64,000 bases of DNA from Neobacillus sp. PS2-9 (GTDB lineage: Bacteria > Bacillota > Bacilli > Bacillales > Cytobacillaceae). The notes under the pieces were generated by a model. It searched no databases and was not told the origin of the DNA. It was given only the letters and a program-made list of their open reading frames with translations. Each line of letters opens with the position of its first letter. Position 1 is the stretch's first letter. The DNA is taken from the NCBI RefSeq assembly GCF_030915525.1, contig NZ_CP133269.1, forward strand, positions 3,011,001 through 3,075,000, read 5' to 3'. The position numbers and the translations under genes were made by a program. Of this stretch, positions 54,460 through 63,660 are shown one piece after another.

Positions 54460-54765
54460 TTGTCATTGGGGTTTTCCATTGGCGGATGAGCTGTCCTCAT
54501 TGGCGGATAGGTATATTCAATTAACGGATAGCGTTTCCCTATTGGCGGATAACCGCTCTCAATCAGCGCATACCACCTTACTGTCGGATAGCTCACGATT
54601 ACTGTCGCTTAGCCATTGATTACTGTCGTATAAGCTGCATTTACTGACGCATAACCACCGATTACTGTCGCATACTCCATATACTGTCGCATAGACCCCA
54701 TTTACTGTCGTATGGCCACCCATTACTGTCGGATAGCTCACAATTACTGTCGCCCGCTCTCCAAC
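54460..54765. repeat. Degenerate tandem repeat of about 22 bp, roughly 13 copies
   Basis: Plus strand: units of the type (T/A)TTACTGTCGnATA..CC in the right two thirds (54576-54760) and ATTGGCGGATAnC in the left third. The short frame that runs through it (rich in DSNQW) is an artefact of the repeat. GC content higher than flanks. Function unknown; similar arrays are, from memory, common between genes in some Bacillus relatives. Confidence 0.75.
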
Positions 54766-54793
54766 ACAGCTACCCACTAAAACAAGTAAAGAA

Positions 54794-54821
54794 GCAAAGG
54801 TACAGAAATCTGCACCTTTGC
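54794..54821 (-). terminator. Hairpin after the alcohol dehydrogenase gene
   Basis: GCAAAGGTGCAG / CTGTACCTTTGC stem with 4-base loop (one mismatch), then TTCTTTACTTG on the minus strand. Likely end of the R2lox-type operon transcript. Confidence 0.65.
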
Positions 54822-54850
54822 ACATATTTCACTTTAACGCACTACCGCGC

Positions 54851-54867
54851 CGGGGGACTGTCCCCCG
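54851..54867. repeat. CGGGGGA-CTG-TCCCCCG palindrome
   Basis: Perfect 7-bp hairpin in an otherwise AT-rich genome, directly after the alcohol dehydrogenase stop. The same GGGGACTGTCCCC-type palindrome is, from memory, scattered in Bacillus genomes. Confidence 0.6.
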
Positions 54868-54870
54868 ACC

Positions 54871-56082
54871 TTATTTCACCCCAACCGGACAAACTTTCTG
54901 CCCAATCGCCGCAATCAACTCCGCTGGCATTGGGAAACTCAATGCTGCTGGATCCTTCATAACAGCTGGAATCGCCGTTTGAAGCGCCTCCTCGCTAATA
55001 TTGTACTGTTTGAAATCAGCAGGCAGACCCACCTTATGCTGAAGCAGTCTAATTTTTTCCACAACCTTCGTCAATGCCTCTTGTGGCGTATCCTCAGCCT
55101 CCACATCCACATTCAATGCCTGTGCCAGCTCAGCCACCTTCGGCAAATATAAATCTGGTACCATTTCCATTACTACCGGTAAAAAGATAGCATTTGCCAG
55201 GCCGTGTGGAATACGGAACAAAGCACCATACGCGTGAGCCATGTTGTGTACTGGGATCGCATTCAAAGCAAAGCTGAACGCAGTGATTCCCATTAAACTC
55301 GCCTGCAATAAATCCATGCGCGCATCTAGATTCCACCCGTCTGCCACGGCAACAGGAAGATTTTTTTCAATTAACCGAATGGCATGCAGGGCATACGCAT
55401 CCGTTAAGCCCGTAGCAGTAGGTGAAGCCAACGCTTCAATCGCATGGGTTAAGGCGTCAAACCCCGTAAAGGCCGTAATCAGCGGTGGAAGGCCGACCGT
55501 TAAATCAGGATCCAAAATCGCCATATCCGCACTAATAAATGGATTGATAATATTGGTTTTCATTTGAATATCTTCATTAAAAATAACTGCAATTGGGGAA
55601 ACCTCTGAACCCGTACCCGCTGTCGTTGGAATCGCGATGTGCGGAATCGGAATATAATTTGCCTTTGGAAACGATTCGTACAACAAGCCACCAGGAATCG
55701 CTTCCTTAATATCAGCCAGCCCTTTGTGAAGCGCATACTTCACCCCTTTTACCGTATCAAGCACACTGCCGCCGCCCACTGCTAGCAGGGAATCAGCGCC
55801 AATTTCTCGTGCATAGCGAACAGCATCATTAATGCATCGGCTTTCGGCATCCTGTTTGATATCCAAATACATTCCCACCAATTGTGGGCCGCTGCCATGA
55901 CCTGTTAAATCAAAAATGGATGCCACTTTTTCCACGACTCCTGCTTGTTCTAATCCTCTGTCACTTAAAAGCAGCACTCGTTTGGCACCAAGACCGGCAA
56001 ACAAACTAGGAACCATTGCCCGGGAATTCGAGCCGCTGTAGATTCCTGTACGTAACATGAACTGTGATAAGGTTGTTTTCAT
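54871..56082 (-). CDS. Iron-containing alcohol dehydrogenase
   Basis: NAD(P)-dependent group III alcohol dehydrogenase, 403 aa from ATG 56082 (GAGGTG upstream); the longer frame overlaps the previous gene. Coenzyme loop VGGGSVLDTVKG; PTTAGTGSEVSPIAV; metal ligands in FDALTHAIEA and HNMAHAYGALFRIPHGLANA. Predicted to oxidise an alcohol to the aldehyde used by the adjacent aldehyde dehydrogenase, or the reverse. 19 bases after the aldehyde dehydrogenase. Confidence 0.94.
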   Translation of the reverse strand: MKTTLSQFMLRTGIYSGSNSRAMVPSLFAGLGAKRVLLLSDRGLEQAGVVEKVASIFDLTGHGSGPQLVGMYLDIKQDAESRCINDAVRYAREIGADSLLAVGGGSVLDTVKGVKYALHKGLADIKEAIPGGLLYESFPKANYIPIPHIAIPTTAGTGSEVSPIAVIFNEDIQMKTNIINPFISADMAILDPDLTVGLPPLITAFTGFDALTHAIEALASPTATGLTDAYALHAIRLIEKNLPVAVADGWNLDARMDLLQASLMGITAFSFALNAIPVHNMAHAYGALFRIPHGLANAIFLPVVMEMVPDLYLPKVAELAQALNVDVEAEDTPQEALTKVVEKIRLLQHKVGLPADFKQYNISEEALQTAIPAVMKDPAALSFPMPAELIAAIGQKVCPVGVK

Positions 56083-56101
56083 GGTTTTCTTCACCTCTTC
56101 A

Positions 56102-57625
56102 TTAGTTTTGGCCAAATAGAATTCCGTACCAATTGCGTCTCTCAAGCTCAGGACTCATCGATGTATGAACATGTTTTACCTGTGTATAGGCATCAAGGGA
56201 ATGCTGACCCATTTCGCGGCCGATTCCACTTTGCTTGTAACCGCCGAACGGAGCGTCACTGCGAAGCATATGCCAGTCATTGATCCAAACCACTCCAGCC
56301 TGAAGTCTTCTAGCAACCTCATAGGCCTTATTCACATCGCGTGTCCAGACACCAGCTGCTAAACCATAAATGGTATCGTTCGCCATTTTAATCGCGTCAT
56401 CTAAATCTGAGTATCGGATGACACATAAAACAGGACCGAAAATCTCCTCTTGAGCAATTTTCATATCATTGGTTACATTCGTGAAAATGGTTGGCTCAAT
56501 GAAATGACCTTCTTCAAGGCCAGCCACCTTCACTTCTTTCCCGCCGCAAACAAGCGTAGCACCTTCTTGTTTGCCTGACTCAATATAGGAAAGAATGGAT
56601 TCCTTCTGCTTTTTCGAAATAACCGGACCCACATCAGTAGTCGGATCCAATGGATTGCCGAGCTTTAATTTGCTGGCGAGAGCCACTAGTCCTTCGACTA
56701 CTTGGTCATAGAGCTTATCTGGGACAAATAAACGTGTGCCAGATTCACAAAGCTGACCTGAGTGTAAAAACACTCCAAACAGGCTTCCAGGGAGAGCTAT
56801 GTTTAGGTCCGCATCCTCTAAAATAATATTGGGCGACTTTCCACCGAGCTCGAGGGTGGTATTTTTAATCGTACCTGCTGCAAGCGCCATAATGTTTCTG
56901 CCGACTTCTGTTGAACCCGTGAAGGCCACTTTATCGACCTTTGGATGGCTGACTAATGCTTCACCCACCTCAGCACCTGGACCTGCGACCACGTTGATGA
57001 CACCTGGAGGCACCACCTTGGAGATGATTTCTGCTAATTTCAAAGTGGATAACGGTGTGTAGCTTGCCGGCTTCATGACGATGGTGTTCCCCATGGCAAG
57101 TGCCGGAGCAATCTTCCAGGTGGCAATGACCATTGGGAGATTCCATGGTGTAATGGCTGCACAGACGCCGATTGGCTCGCGCCAAATAAAGTTATGTGCC
57201 GGTCCTGGAAACGGCGGGACTGGAAGCGTTTCTGAAAATGGATACTCTAAAGTGAATTTCGCTAATGTTTGGAACAAATCGACCATTTGTAAAATGTCAC
57301 TGTTGCCGATTCGGCGTACCGTTCCTCCAGAGCTAATTGCTTCTAGGTAAGCTAGTTCTTGTGCGTGTTCGACAATTTGATGGGAAATGGCATAAAGAAC
57401 ATTGGCACGATCCTTCGGTTTCATGTTTTTCCAATCACCCTGGTCAAAGGCTTCGCGTGCAGCCATGACCGCACGATCGACGTCCTCCTTCGTTCCTTTT
57501 GCTACCTTTGCGACCAACTCTCCGTTGGCAGGGTTATACACATCAAAGGTTTCCTGACTACTGGCTAGCTCCCATTTCCCATTGATAAAATGAGGAAATG
57601 TTTGCACCTCAACTTTAACTGTCAT
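56102..57625 (-). CDS. NAD(P)-dependent aldehyde dehydrogenase
   Basis: Oxidises an aldehyde to a carboxylic acid. 507 aa from ATG 57625 (AGGAGG at 7 bases). Coenzyme residues PWNLPMVIATWKIAPALAMG and FTGSTEVGRNI; active-site Glu in LELGGKSPN; catalytic Cys in SGQLCESGTR. It follows R2lox by 85 bases. Confidence 0.95.
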   Translation of the reverse strand: MTVKVEVQTFPHFINGKWELASSQETFDVYNPANGELVAKVAKGTKEDVDRAVMAAREAFDQGDWKNMKPKDRANVLYAISHQIVEHAQELAYLEAISSGGTVRRIGNSDILQMVDLFQTLAKFTLEYPFSETLPVPPFPGPAHNFIWREPIGVCAAITPWNLPMVIATWKIAPALAMGNTIVMKPASYTPLSTLKLAEIISKVVPPGVINVVAGPGAEVGEALVSHPKVDKVAFTGSTEVGRNIMALAAGTIKNTTLELGGKSPNIILEDADLNIALPGSLFGVFLHSGQLCESGTRLFVPDKLYDQVVEGLVALASKLKLGNPLDPTTDVGPVISKKQKESILSYIESGKQEGATLVCGGKEVKVAGLEEGHFIEPTIFTNVTNDMKIAQEEIFGPVLCVIRYSDLDDAIKMANDTIYGLAAGVWTRDVNKAYEVARRLQAGVVWINDWHMLRSDAPFGGYKQSGIGREMGQHSLDAYTQVKHVHTSMSPELERRNWYGILFGQN

Positions 57626-57710
57626 CGTAATTCCTCCTCTACTAATCTTCGACAACTGCATTATTTGTGACCGTTTCGCCCCAACTTCTCTTGTTTCGGG
57701 CACAATAAAC

Positions 57711-58604
57711 CTACAAAACTCCTAACTCACTATCTGAATATCTATAAATCTCTTCGATTTTTTTGCCTTTGGCTCTCGCTAAAATTTCCATTCGGACGGA
57801 TAGCTGTTTGAGGGTAAAGTTCATGATGTCATCAGGATTTCCTCCGAATGAACTAACCTCCCTTCCTGCGATGCCTTCCTGGTTTAAGCGAATCGCGAGT
57901 GGCGTCAACTCGCCCATTTTAACCGCAACAAAATCAAAAAGATGTGGGTGCTCACAAATCAATCGTTGCAGAAGGAACGTGCCGTACCCGATATGTCTCG
58001 ACTCATCCTTCTTCAAATTTCCAATGCCTTCAAGCAGTCCTGGCATGATTCCGGCTGTTTCCAAGGCAGCATAGAACGAATAATAGCCGGTTTCAGCTAA
58101 TACGCCCTCAACAAACATGTTATACACGACAGATGCTTCAGCAATCGCTTCAGGAGACTGGTCGGTAACCAGACGCTCCATCGCTGTCGGGAGAATTTCA
58201 TAAAATATCTTCTGATAGGTCTCCGTATGGAAATGGGAGAGATCCCCCTTCTCCCCAATCGCATTCAATACAAGTCGGAAAAACTCCGTGTGCTTCGCTT
58301 CCTCATATAAGAAGGTCGTTAAAAACATTTCTTCTTCCAGTCTGCCTTCTTTGGCAATCGCCATAATCAACGGAAGCAAATCAAGCGTAACCGCTTCCTC
58401 ACCCGCTTGAAACTGAGAAATCAGGCGTAAAATATCCTGTTGCTGCTCTTCATTCATCGCTCTCCAGTCTCGTTGATCCTGGCTGAAATCAATATCAGCA
58501 GGATTCCAGGTGCCTAAACGTTTGGCTTTTTGATAGAGTCGATACGGGAAGGAATCCTCCAGCAGACCTCTCGAGCTCGTCGTTAAAATGGTCCTTTTTT
58601 CCAT
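57711..58604 (-). CDS. R2-like ligand-binding oxidase (R2lox), Mn/Fe
   Basis: Ribonucleotide-reductase R2-like ferritin-fold protein with a Mn/Fe cofactor and a bound long-chain ligand in known members. 297 aa from ATG 58604 (AGGAGG upstream). Metal ligands: E69 (GEEAV), E102 and H105 (EEAKH), E166 (YNMFVEG), E201 and H204 (KKDESRH). V72 and Y161, the pair that forms the Val-Tyr ether cross-link in characterised R2lox, are present. It lacks the R2 radical Tyr context and no R1 gene is near. The operon (aldehyde and alcohol dehydrogenases, acyl-CoA ligase) suggests oxidation of an aliphatic substrate; the true reaction is not known. Confidence 0.9.
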   Translation of the reverse strand: MEKRTILTTSSRGLLEDSFPYRLYQKAKRLGTWNPADIDFSQDQRDWRAMNEEQQQDILRLISQFQAGEEAVTLDLLPLIMAIAKEGRLEEEMFLTTFLYEEAKHTEFFRLVLNAIGEKGDLSHFHTETYQKIFYEILPTAMERLVTDQSPEAIAEASVVYNMFVEGVLAETGYYSFYAALETAGIMPGLLEGIGNLKKDESRHIGYGTFLLQRLICEHPHLFDFVAVKMGELTPLAIRLNQEGIAGREVSSFGGNPDDIMNFTLKQLSVRMEILARAKGKKIEEIYRYSDSELGVL

Positions 58605-58628
58605 AATACTTTTCCTCCTCATTTCCCT

Positions 58629-60149
58629 TTACGGTTTGATTACAATTTCAGACGCAGTTCGGCGTAAATGTGTTTTTAAAATTTTTCCCACGCCATTTCT
58701 AGGCAACGCTTCTAGAAAAACAATTCTTCTCGGGGTTTTATTTTTCGCTAAATGATCTTGACAGTAACGAATCAGTTCTTCTTCAGTTACCTCAGACCCT
58801 GGCTTCTTCACGACACATGCCACCATCTCTTCACCCATTCGCTCATCTGGAACGCCAATAACAGCAGCCTCAAACACCTGTTCATGAGCGTTAAGAATTT
58901 CCTCTACATCACGTGGATAGACATTAAAGCCGCCGCGAATAATTAAGTCTTTTTTGCGGTCAACAATATAGACGTAGCCCTCATCATCGATTCGAGCCAT
59001 ATCACCTGTATATAACCACCCTTCCCTTAATACACGGCTCGATTCCTCCAGATTTTGATAGTAACCTGGCGTGACATTGTCACCACGGACAATCAACTCC
59101 CCTACTTCACCGGAAGGAAGCTCCTCGCCCTCCTCATTAACCACCATCACTTCTACCCCTGGAATCGGAATCCCGACGGAGCCAGGTTTAATCTCGATTC
59201 CTTTCCGATGGGCCGTCACAACAGGTGCAGCTTCAGATAAACCATAGCCTTCGTACACCTTCGCTCCAAACCTTTGTTCAAACGCATGGAGTAACGCCAC
59301 CGGCAGAGGCGCTGAACCTGATCCGACCGATTCCAGGCTGGAGGTATCATATTGGTCCGCCCCGGGAAAGGATAACATCGCATGAATCATCGCTGGTACC
59401 GCGGAAAACGTCCGAACCTTATAGGTTTCAATGGCTTTAAACACTTCTTTTATATCAAAGCTCGAAAAAACTACGATCGAACTGCCTGTTAAGTAGCAAA
59501 CATTGGAAACTGTTAGGCCATAGACATGGGCAAGCGGCAGGACACCTAGTGTTGTTCCCCGCTCTGTTTCATTATGTTTCGCCGAATTTCCAGCATTGGA
59601 AAATAGGTTTTTATGGGTCAAGAGAACTCCTTTTGGATTTCCTGTTGTTCCTGAGGTGTATAAGATGACCGCGGTATCTTCTTCTGTCACCCCTTCATCG
59701 AGAGAACCATTGTCCTGAACCATCACCTCGTAAAAGTTTTTCACCTGACTCGACGAAGGTTGGTCGACCACAATTAACTCTGGTTTGGCAGCTAATCCCT
59801 CAAGCGATTTTTCCACATTAGCTAACACATACGAGGAAGTAATCACTGCTTTGGCACCAGATTTCTCAGCGATATAGTGAAGCTCTTTCGGGTGAAGCGT
59901 AAACATGACTGGTACAATGATGGCACCCGCTCTTGTGATCGCTTGATAGGAGAAGAGGACTTCCGGACAATTGGGCATGCAAATCATGACACGGTCACCC
60001 TTATTTATCCCAAGTTTCCGTAGGCCATGAGCAAATTGGTCTGCAAATTGTTTCGTTTCCACATTTGTGTAGGACTTTTCTTTGAAAAATAAAAAAGGGT
60101 ACTCTCCAAAATTAGTTATATTTGTTTCAAGCAGCTCCTTAAGTTTCAT
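58629..60149 (-). CDS. AMP-dependent acyl-CoA synthetase (fatty acid-CoA ligase type)
   Basis: Activates a carboxylic acid to acyl-AMP and then acyl-CoA. 506 aa: P-loop ILYTSGTTGNPKGVLLTH, YGLSEAAPV, YTGDMARIDDEGYVYIVDRK (hinge), and the catalytic Lys in GVGKILKTHLR. 24 bases before R2lox. It overlaps the MBL-fold gene by 4 bases. Confidence 0.95.
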   Translation of the reverse strand: MKLKELLETNITNFGEYPFLFFKEKSYTNVETKQFADQFAHGLRKLGINKGDRVMICMPNCPEVLFSYQAITRAGAIIVPVMFTLHPKELHYIAEKSGAKAVITSSYVLANVEKSLEGLAAKPELIVVDQPSSSQVKNFYEVMVQDNGSLDEGVTEEDTAVILYTSGTTGNPKGVLLTHKNLFSNAGNSAKHNETERGTTLGVLPLAHVYGLTVSNVCYLTGSSIVVFSSFDIKEVFKAIETYKVRTFSAVPAMIHAMLSFPGADQYDTSSLESVGSGSAPLPVALLHAFEQRFGAKVYEGYGLSEAAPVVTAHRKGIEIKPGSVGIPIPGVEVMVVNEEGEELPSGEVGELIVRGDNVTPGYYQNLEESSRVLREGWLYTGDMARIDDEGYVYIVDRKKDLIIRGGFNVYPRDVEEILNAHEQVFEAAVIGVPDERMGEEMVACVVKKPGSEVTEEELIRYCQDHLAKNKTPRRIVFLEALPRNGVGKILKTHLRRTASEIVIKP

Positions 60150-61099
60150 CCAATCCGCTCCTTTCGGTACACCACTTTAGAACCTTGTTTTTCGTATCTG
60201 ACCTGCTGTCTTTGCTCAAGCAAATCTAAATGACCTTGGATTTGTGATAGCCCCAAAAACACCGTTCTACCGTTTAATCGAGGATACATCACGCTGCAAA
60301 TCTCAAAAATACTTTTTTCCCCATGATCAAGAATAGATAGAATCTGTTTACAGCGCTTTTCCTGTTCACTCAATCTTGTTTTGATTAATGATACGTGATC
60401 AGTAAATACCTCCCCATGGCCGGGATAAATCGTCACAAGTGGCAGCTGACTGACTTTTTCCATCGAATCCCTATACTGTAATAATGGTTGCGGTCGACTT
60501 AGCTCCCCTGGATTTGGCGGTTCAATAAAGGCATTTACGGAAAAGGCCTTTAATAAATGATCGCCAGCGAATGTTTCCCCGGTTTCAGGGCTCCACAGCA
60601 ACAGATCACATTGACTGTGTCCTGGAACATGCACCACCTCAAACTTCCTTCCACCTAGAGGAACCTGGTCTCTTTCTTTTAAAAAAGTGACATTCTGCCA
60701 AATTTCCTCATGAAATGGACGCTTAATAATATGCTTTTTCGGGTCGGCACCGCAGCTTGTTACAAACTGGTCAAAAAATTGCTGAACTCTTTGATACTCG
60801 TGAATATCAGAGTTGATGGACCCGGCCGCCTGTTCATGTACAAAAATAGGAATATCAACTTCTTCTTGAAGATGTGGGATGGCACCAGCATGGTCTATAT
60901 GAATGTGGGTGAGGACAATATGGTCAATATCTGTTAATTGAATGCCATGATTATGTAGTTGATTCTTTAACTGTTGATAGGACTCTCTGCCGGGGTTTCC
61001 GGTATCCACTAAGGTAACGGTTTCTCCAATGACCAAGAAGGCATTCACCGTTCCTTCGGCAAAGTGTGTTTGTAGCTCTAGAGGAATAATTTTAACCAT
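60146..61099 (-). CDS. MBL-fold metallohydrolase with winged-helix tail
   Basis: 317 aa from ATG 61099, preceded by AGGGAGGAG. Binuclear metal site: THIHIDHAG (HxHxDH), VHVPGHSQCD, FAGDHLL and YPGHGE. The C-terminal 75 residues form a winged helix as in LACTB2-like or thioesterase-like MBL proteins. Acyl-CoA thioester hydrolysis is one possible role next to the acyl-CoA synthetase; substrate unknown. First gene of the R2lox operon. Confidence 0.9.
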   Translation of the reverse strand: MVKIIPLELQTHFAEGTVNAFLVIGETVTLVDTGNPGRESYQQLKNQLHNHGIQLTDIDHIVLTHIHIDHAGAIPHLQEEVDIPIFVHEQAAGSINSDIHEYQRVQQFFDQFVTSCGADPKKHIIKRPFHEEIWQNVTFLKERDQVPLGGRKFEVVHVPGHSQCDLLLWSPETGETFAGDHLLKAFSVNAFIEPPNPGELSRPQPLLQYRDSMEKVSQLPLVTIYPGHGEVFTDHVSLIKTRLSEQEKRCKQILSILDHGEKSIFEICSVMYPRLNGRTVFLGLSQIQGHLDLLEQRQQVRYEKQGSKVVYRKERIG

Positions 61100-61170
61100 G
61101 TGATGGCTCCTCCCTTCTGAACGATAAGAGGCTTTGAATGCTCCAAATCTTTTGAACTTCAAGAAGCTTT

Positions 61171-61510
61171 GGTCGCGATGAACCCCTCATAGGAGACCTT
61201 TCTTTCGTTTTATCAGTTGTTTCGGTCGCGTAGAACCCTCATAGGAGCCTTTCTTTCATTTTTCCAGCTGGTTCGGTCGCATAGAACCCTTATAGGCGAC
61301 CTTTCTTTCGTTTTTCCAGCTGGTTCGGTCGCATAGAACCCTTATAGGCGACCTTTCTTTCATTTTTCCAGCTGGTTCGGTCGCATAGAACCCTTATAGG
61401 CGACCTTTCTTTCATTTTTCCAGCTGGTTCGGTCGCATAGAGCCCTTATAGGCGACCTTTCTTTCGTTTGTTAAGAGATTTTGGTCGCATACATAGAACC
61501 AATCACATCT
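61171..61510. repeat. Seven-copy 52-bp tandem hairpin repeat
   Basis: GGTCGC starts at 61171, 61224, 61275, 61327, 61379, 61431 and 61483, so period 51-53, mostly 52. Each unit has GGTCGC-ATAGAACCCTTATAG-GCGACC, a 6-bp inverted repeat around a 15-base loop, then a T/C-rich spacer with CCAGCTGG. The middle copies are almost identical, the outer ones diverged. No coding potential. The rest of the 61100-61645 gap holds the terminator of the binding-protein gene. Confidence 0.92.
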
Positions 61511-61576
61511 AAAGGAGGGTTGACCAATAGACTATATTTCTAGTAACCCAAGATTATGTCATAAAACTATTAAAAT

Positions 61577-61626
61577 CCCCCTTGTATACTAAACACCAAG
61601 TGGTGGTCGGATGTAATACAAGGGGG
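61577..61626 (-). terminator. Terminator after the binding-protein gene
   Basis: CCCCCTTGTAT / ATACAAGGGGG, perfect 11-bp outer stem (long loop with ACCAC/GTGGT inner pairing), followed by ATTTTAATAG on the minus strand, 19 bases past the stop at 61646. Confidence 0.88.
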
Positions 61627-61645
61627 AGAGTTACATAGTTACCTA

Positions 61646-62860
61646 TTATTTAATCTTGATTGGCACGATTTTTCCGTCCTCTACCGCTGCAACCTCTAAT
61701 TCACCATCGAAGCCGCCGCCAGTAAATTTCGTAAAGTCATATATTTTCACATTATCAGGAATATTGCTTACGCCATCCTGCATTTTGGCTTGGATTTTTT
61801 CTGCATCGTCAACAGAGCCTGCCGCTTTCATTGCTTCTACAAAAATGTACATCGCAATGTAATTAAGACCTGCTTCTGATCCAGGAGTCTCTCCATACTT
61901 TTCTTGGTATTTCTTAGCAAAATCAGGAATAGCTGGGCTTTTTGATTCAATAAGAGGCATAACGCCGATTGAACCATTTAACAAATCATAAGAACCAGTT
62001 ACCTTTTTCATTTCATCAAATTTTGCTTGGTCCATTACGATAAAACCGCCTTTAAAGCCTAGCTCACGTGCTTGCTTCGCTACTTTTGCAGTCGGTTCAG
62101 ATGCACCACCGATAAACAATACATCTGGCTTTTCCTTTAACGCATTTGTAACTGTCGTGAAGAAATCTGTTTCTTTCGCAAAGTCGATGGCAGAGTTGTA
62201 AACAACCTTCCCACCTTCTTTTTCCCAATGCGCTTTCAGCTTTTCAGACCAGTCTTTTCCGTATTGAGACGCAGTTGGTAGAAAGGCAATTTTCTTACCG
62301 AATTTCTTCATTTCATAGTCTGTAAACGGCTTTAAATATCCATCATAACGAGGAGGAATACGTACGGTTAGGTTATTGCCCACTTCAGACACTTTCGGTT
62401 CACTTGTGTAAGCACCAATGAGGAATTTATCTTGTTGGTTGAATACTTGTAGTGCAAAGACACCACCGCTGTGCGGAGTGAAAATGATTGGTGTTTTGTT
62501 TTCCTGAATCAGCCTTTTGGCGTTAGCTCCAGCTTCATTTGGAAGGTATTTGTCATCCAACGAAACAATATTCAGCTTGAATTTCTTTCCGCCTACTTCA
62601 AATCCACCGGCTCCATTAATCTCTTCTGCCGCCATCTTTACACCATTTAAAGTACGCTCACCATAAAAGGCAGCCGGGCCGCTTAATGGTCCAGTATAAC
62701 CAATATTAACTGTGCCTGTTTCTTCAGATTTACTGTCACCGCCGCCTCCTGAGGACGGTTTGGTGTTTGCTGATTCATTGGATGAACTGTTACATGCTGC
62801 CAAACTGAAAATTACTACGAAGATCAAACTCAGCATCAAAAGAGATTTTAATCTTTTCAT
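61646..62860 (-). CDS. ABC transporter substrate-binding lipoprotein, branched-chain amino acid family (LivJ-like)
   Basis: 404 aa. Lipoprotein signal with lipobox SLAAC (C23), a Ser/Gly/Asn linker, then a type I periplasmic-binding fold (VNIGYTGPLSGPAAFYGERT). Such proteins bind amino acids, aromatic acids, amides or other small acids; ligand cannot be read. AAGGGGGA ribosome binding site. Follows the ATPase gene by 92 bases. Confidence 0.93.
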   Translation of the reverse strand: MKRLKSLLMLSLIFVVIFSLAACNSSSNESANTKPSSGGGGDSKSEETGTVNIGYTGPLSGPAAFYGERTLNGVKMAAEEINGAGGFEVGGKKFKLNIVSLDDKYLPNEAGANAKRLIQENKTPIIFTPHSGGVFALQVFNQQDKFLIGAYTSEPKVSEVGNNLTVRIPPRYDGYLKPFTDYEMKKFGKKIAFLPTASQYGKDWSEKLKAHWEKEGGKVVYNSAIDFAKETDFFTTVTNALKEKPDVLFIGGASEPTAKVAKQARELGFKGGFIVMDQAKFDEMKKVTGSYDLLNGSIGVMPLIESKSPAIPDFAKKYQEKYGETPGSEAGLNYIAMYIFVEAMKAAGSVDDAEKIQAKMQDGVSNIPDNVKIYDFTKFTGGGFDGELEVAAVEDGKIVPIKIK

Positions 62861-62952
62861 TGGTTTTCCCCCTTATATTTTAAAAATATTCAGATATTGA
62901 CAGTGGTAATAAGCCCTTCCTCACCCCCTTAAAAGTGCAGCCAGTCAATAGA

Positions 62953-63660
62953 TTACGCACCTATATACGCTTTTCTCACTTCATCATTCGCAAATAATTC
63001 TTCTGAAGTGCCTTGAAGGACGATGGAGCCATTTTCAAATACATAGCCTTTATCTGCAATTTTTAAAGCAGCATTCGCATTTTGTTCTGCTAACAGGATG
63101 GTAGTCCCCTCTTGGTTAATTTTTTGAATAACCTCAAACATTTGCTCCACAATCAACGGCGCAAGACCAATAGAGGGTTCATCAAGCAGCATCAGCTTCG
63201 GTTTTGACATTAATGCTCTGCCAATCGCAAGCATTTGCTGCTGACCACCGCTTAGAGAACCTGCAGCATCATTCTTTTTTTCCCTCAGAATTGGAAACAG
63301 CTCGTATACATGCTCAAGAGAATGCTTGTATTCTTCCTTTTTTCCACGGTGTACATAGGCACCCATTCTAAGATTCTCCTGGACAGACATGGCAGGGAAT
63401 AGTTTCCTTCCCTCCGGACATTGACCGATTCCTAATTTTACAATTTGATCAGCCGACGTTCGATTCAATCTTTTGCCTTCGAAAAGGATTTCTCCAGTGG
63501 CAGGCTTACTTAGGCCGCTAATGGTTCGAAAGGTCGTACTTTTTCCGGCCCCATTTGATCCCAATAGGACGACGATTTCGCCTTCATTAACCTCAATGTT
63601 CACGTTTTGAATGGCTGTAAAACTACCGTATTTGACAGAGACATTTTGTAAACTAAGCAA
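62953..63660 (-). CDS. ABC transporter ATP-binding protein (LivF-like)
   Basis: 235 aa with Walker A GSNGAGKST, signature LSGGQQQM, Walker B LMLLDEPSIGLAPL and switch His in LAEQNA (Q/H region), typical of LivF. Overlaps the partner ATPase by 8 bases. Partner permeases (LivH/LivM type) should lie beyond the right edge. Confidence 0.94.
   Translation of the reverse strand: MLSLQNVSVKYGSFTAIQNVNIEVNEGEIVVLLGSNGAGKSTTFRTISGLSKPATGEILFEGKRLNRTSADQIVKLGIGQCPEGRKLFPAMSVQENLRMGAYVHRGKKEEYKHSLEHVYELFPILREKKNDAAGSLSGGQQQMLAIGRALMSKPKLMLLDEPSIGLAPLIVEQMFEVIQKINQEGTTILLAEQNANAALKIADKGYVFENGSIVLQGTSEELFANDEVRKAYIGA

Noticed and set aside
54559..54825. 88-aa reading frame on the minus strand in the repeat array, rich in DSNQW motifs
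   Set aside because: It is produced by the 22-bp repeat units and by a terminator hairpin; no ribosome binding site and no recognisable protein features.
61171..61510. Considered a CRISPR array because of regular spacing
   Set aside because: The whole 52-bp unit is repeated, including the spacer part, and the genes around are metabolic with no cas genes; it is a tandem repeat.
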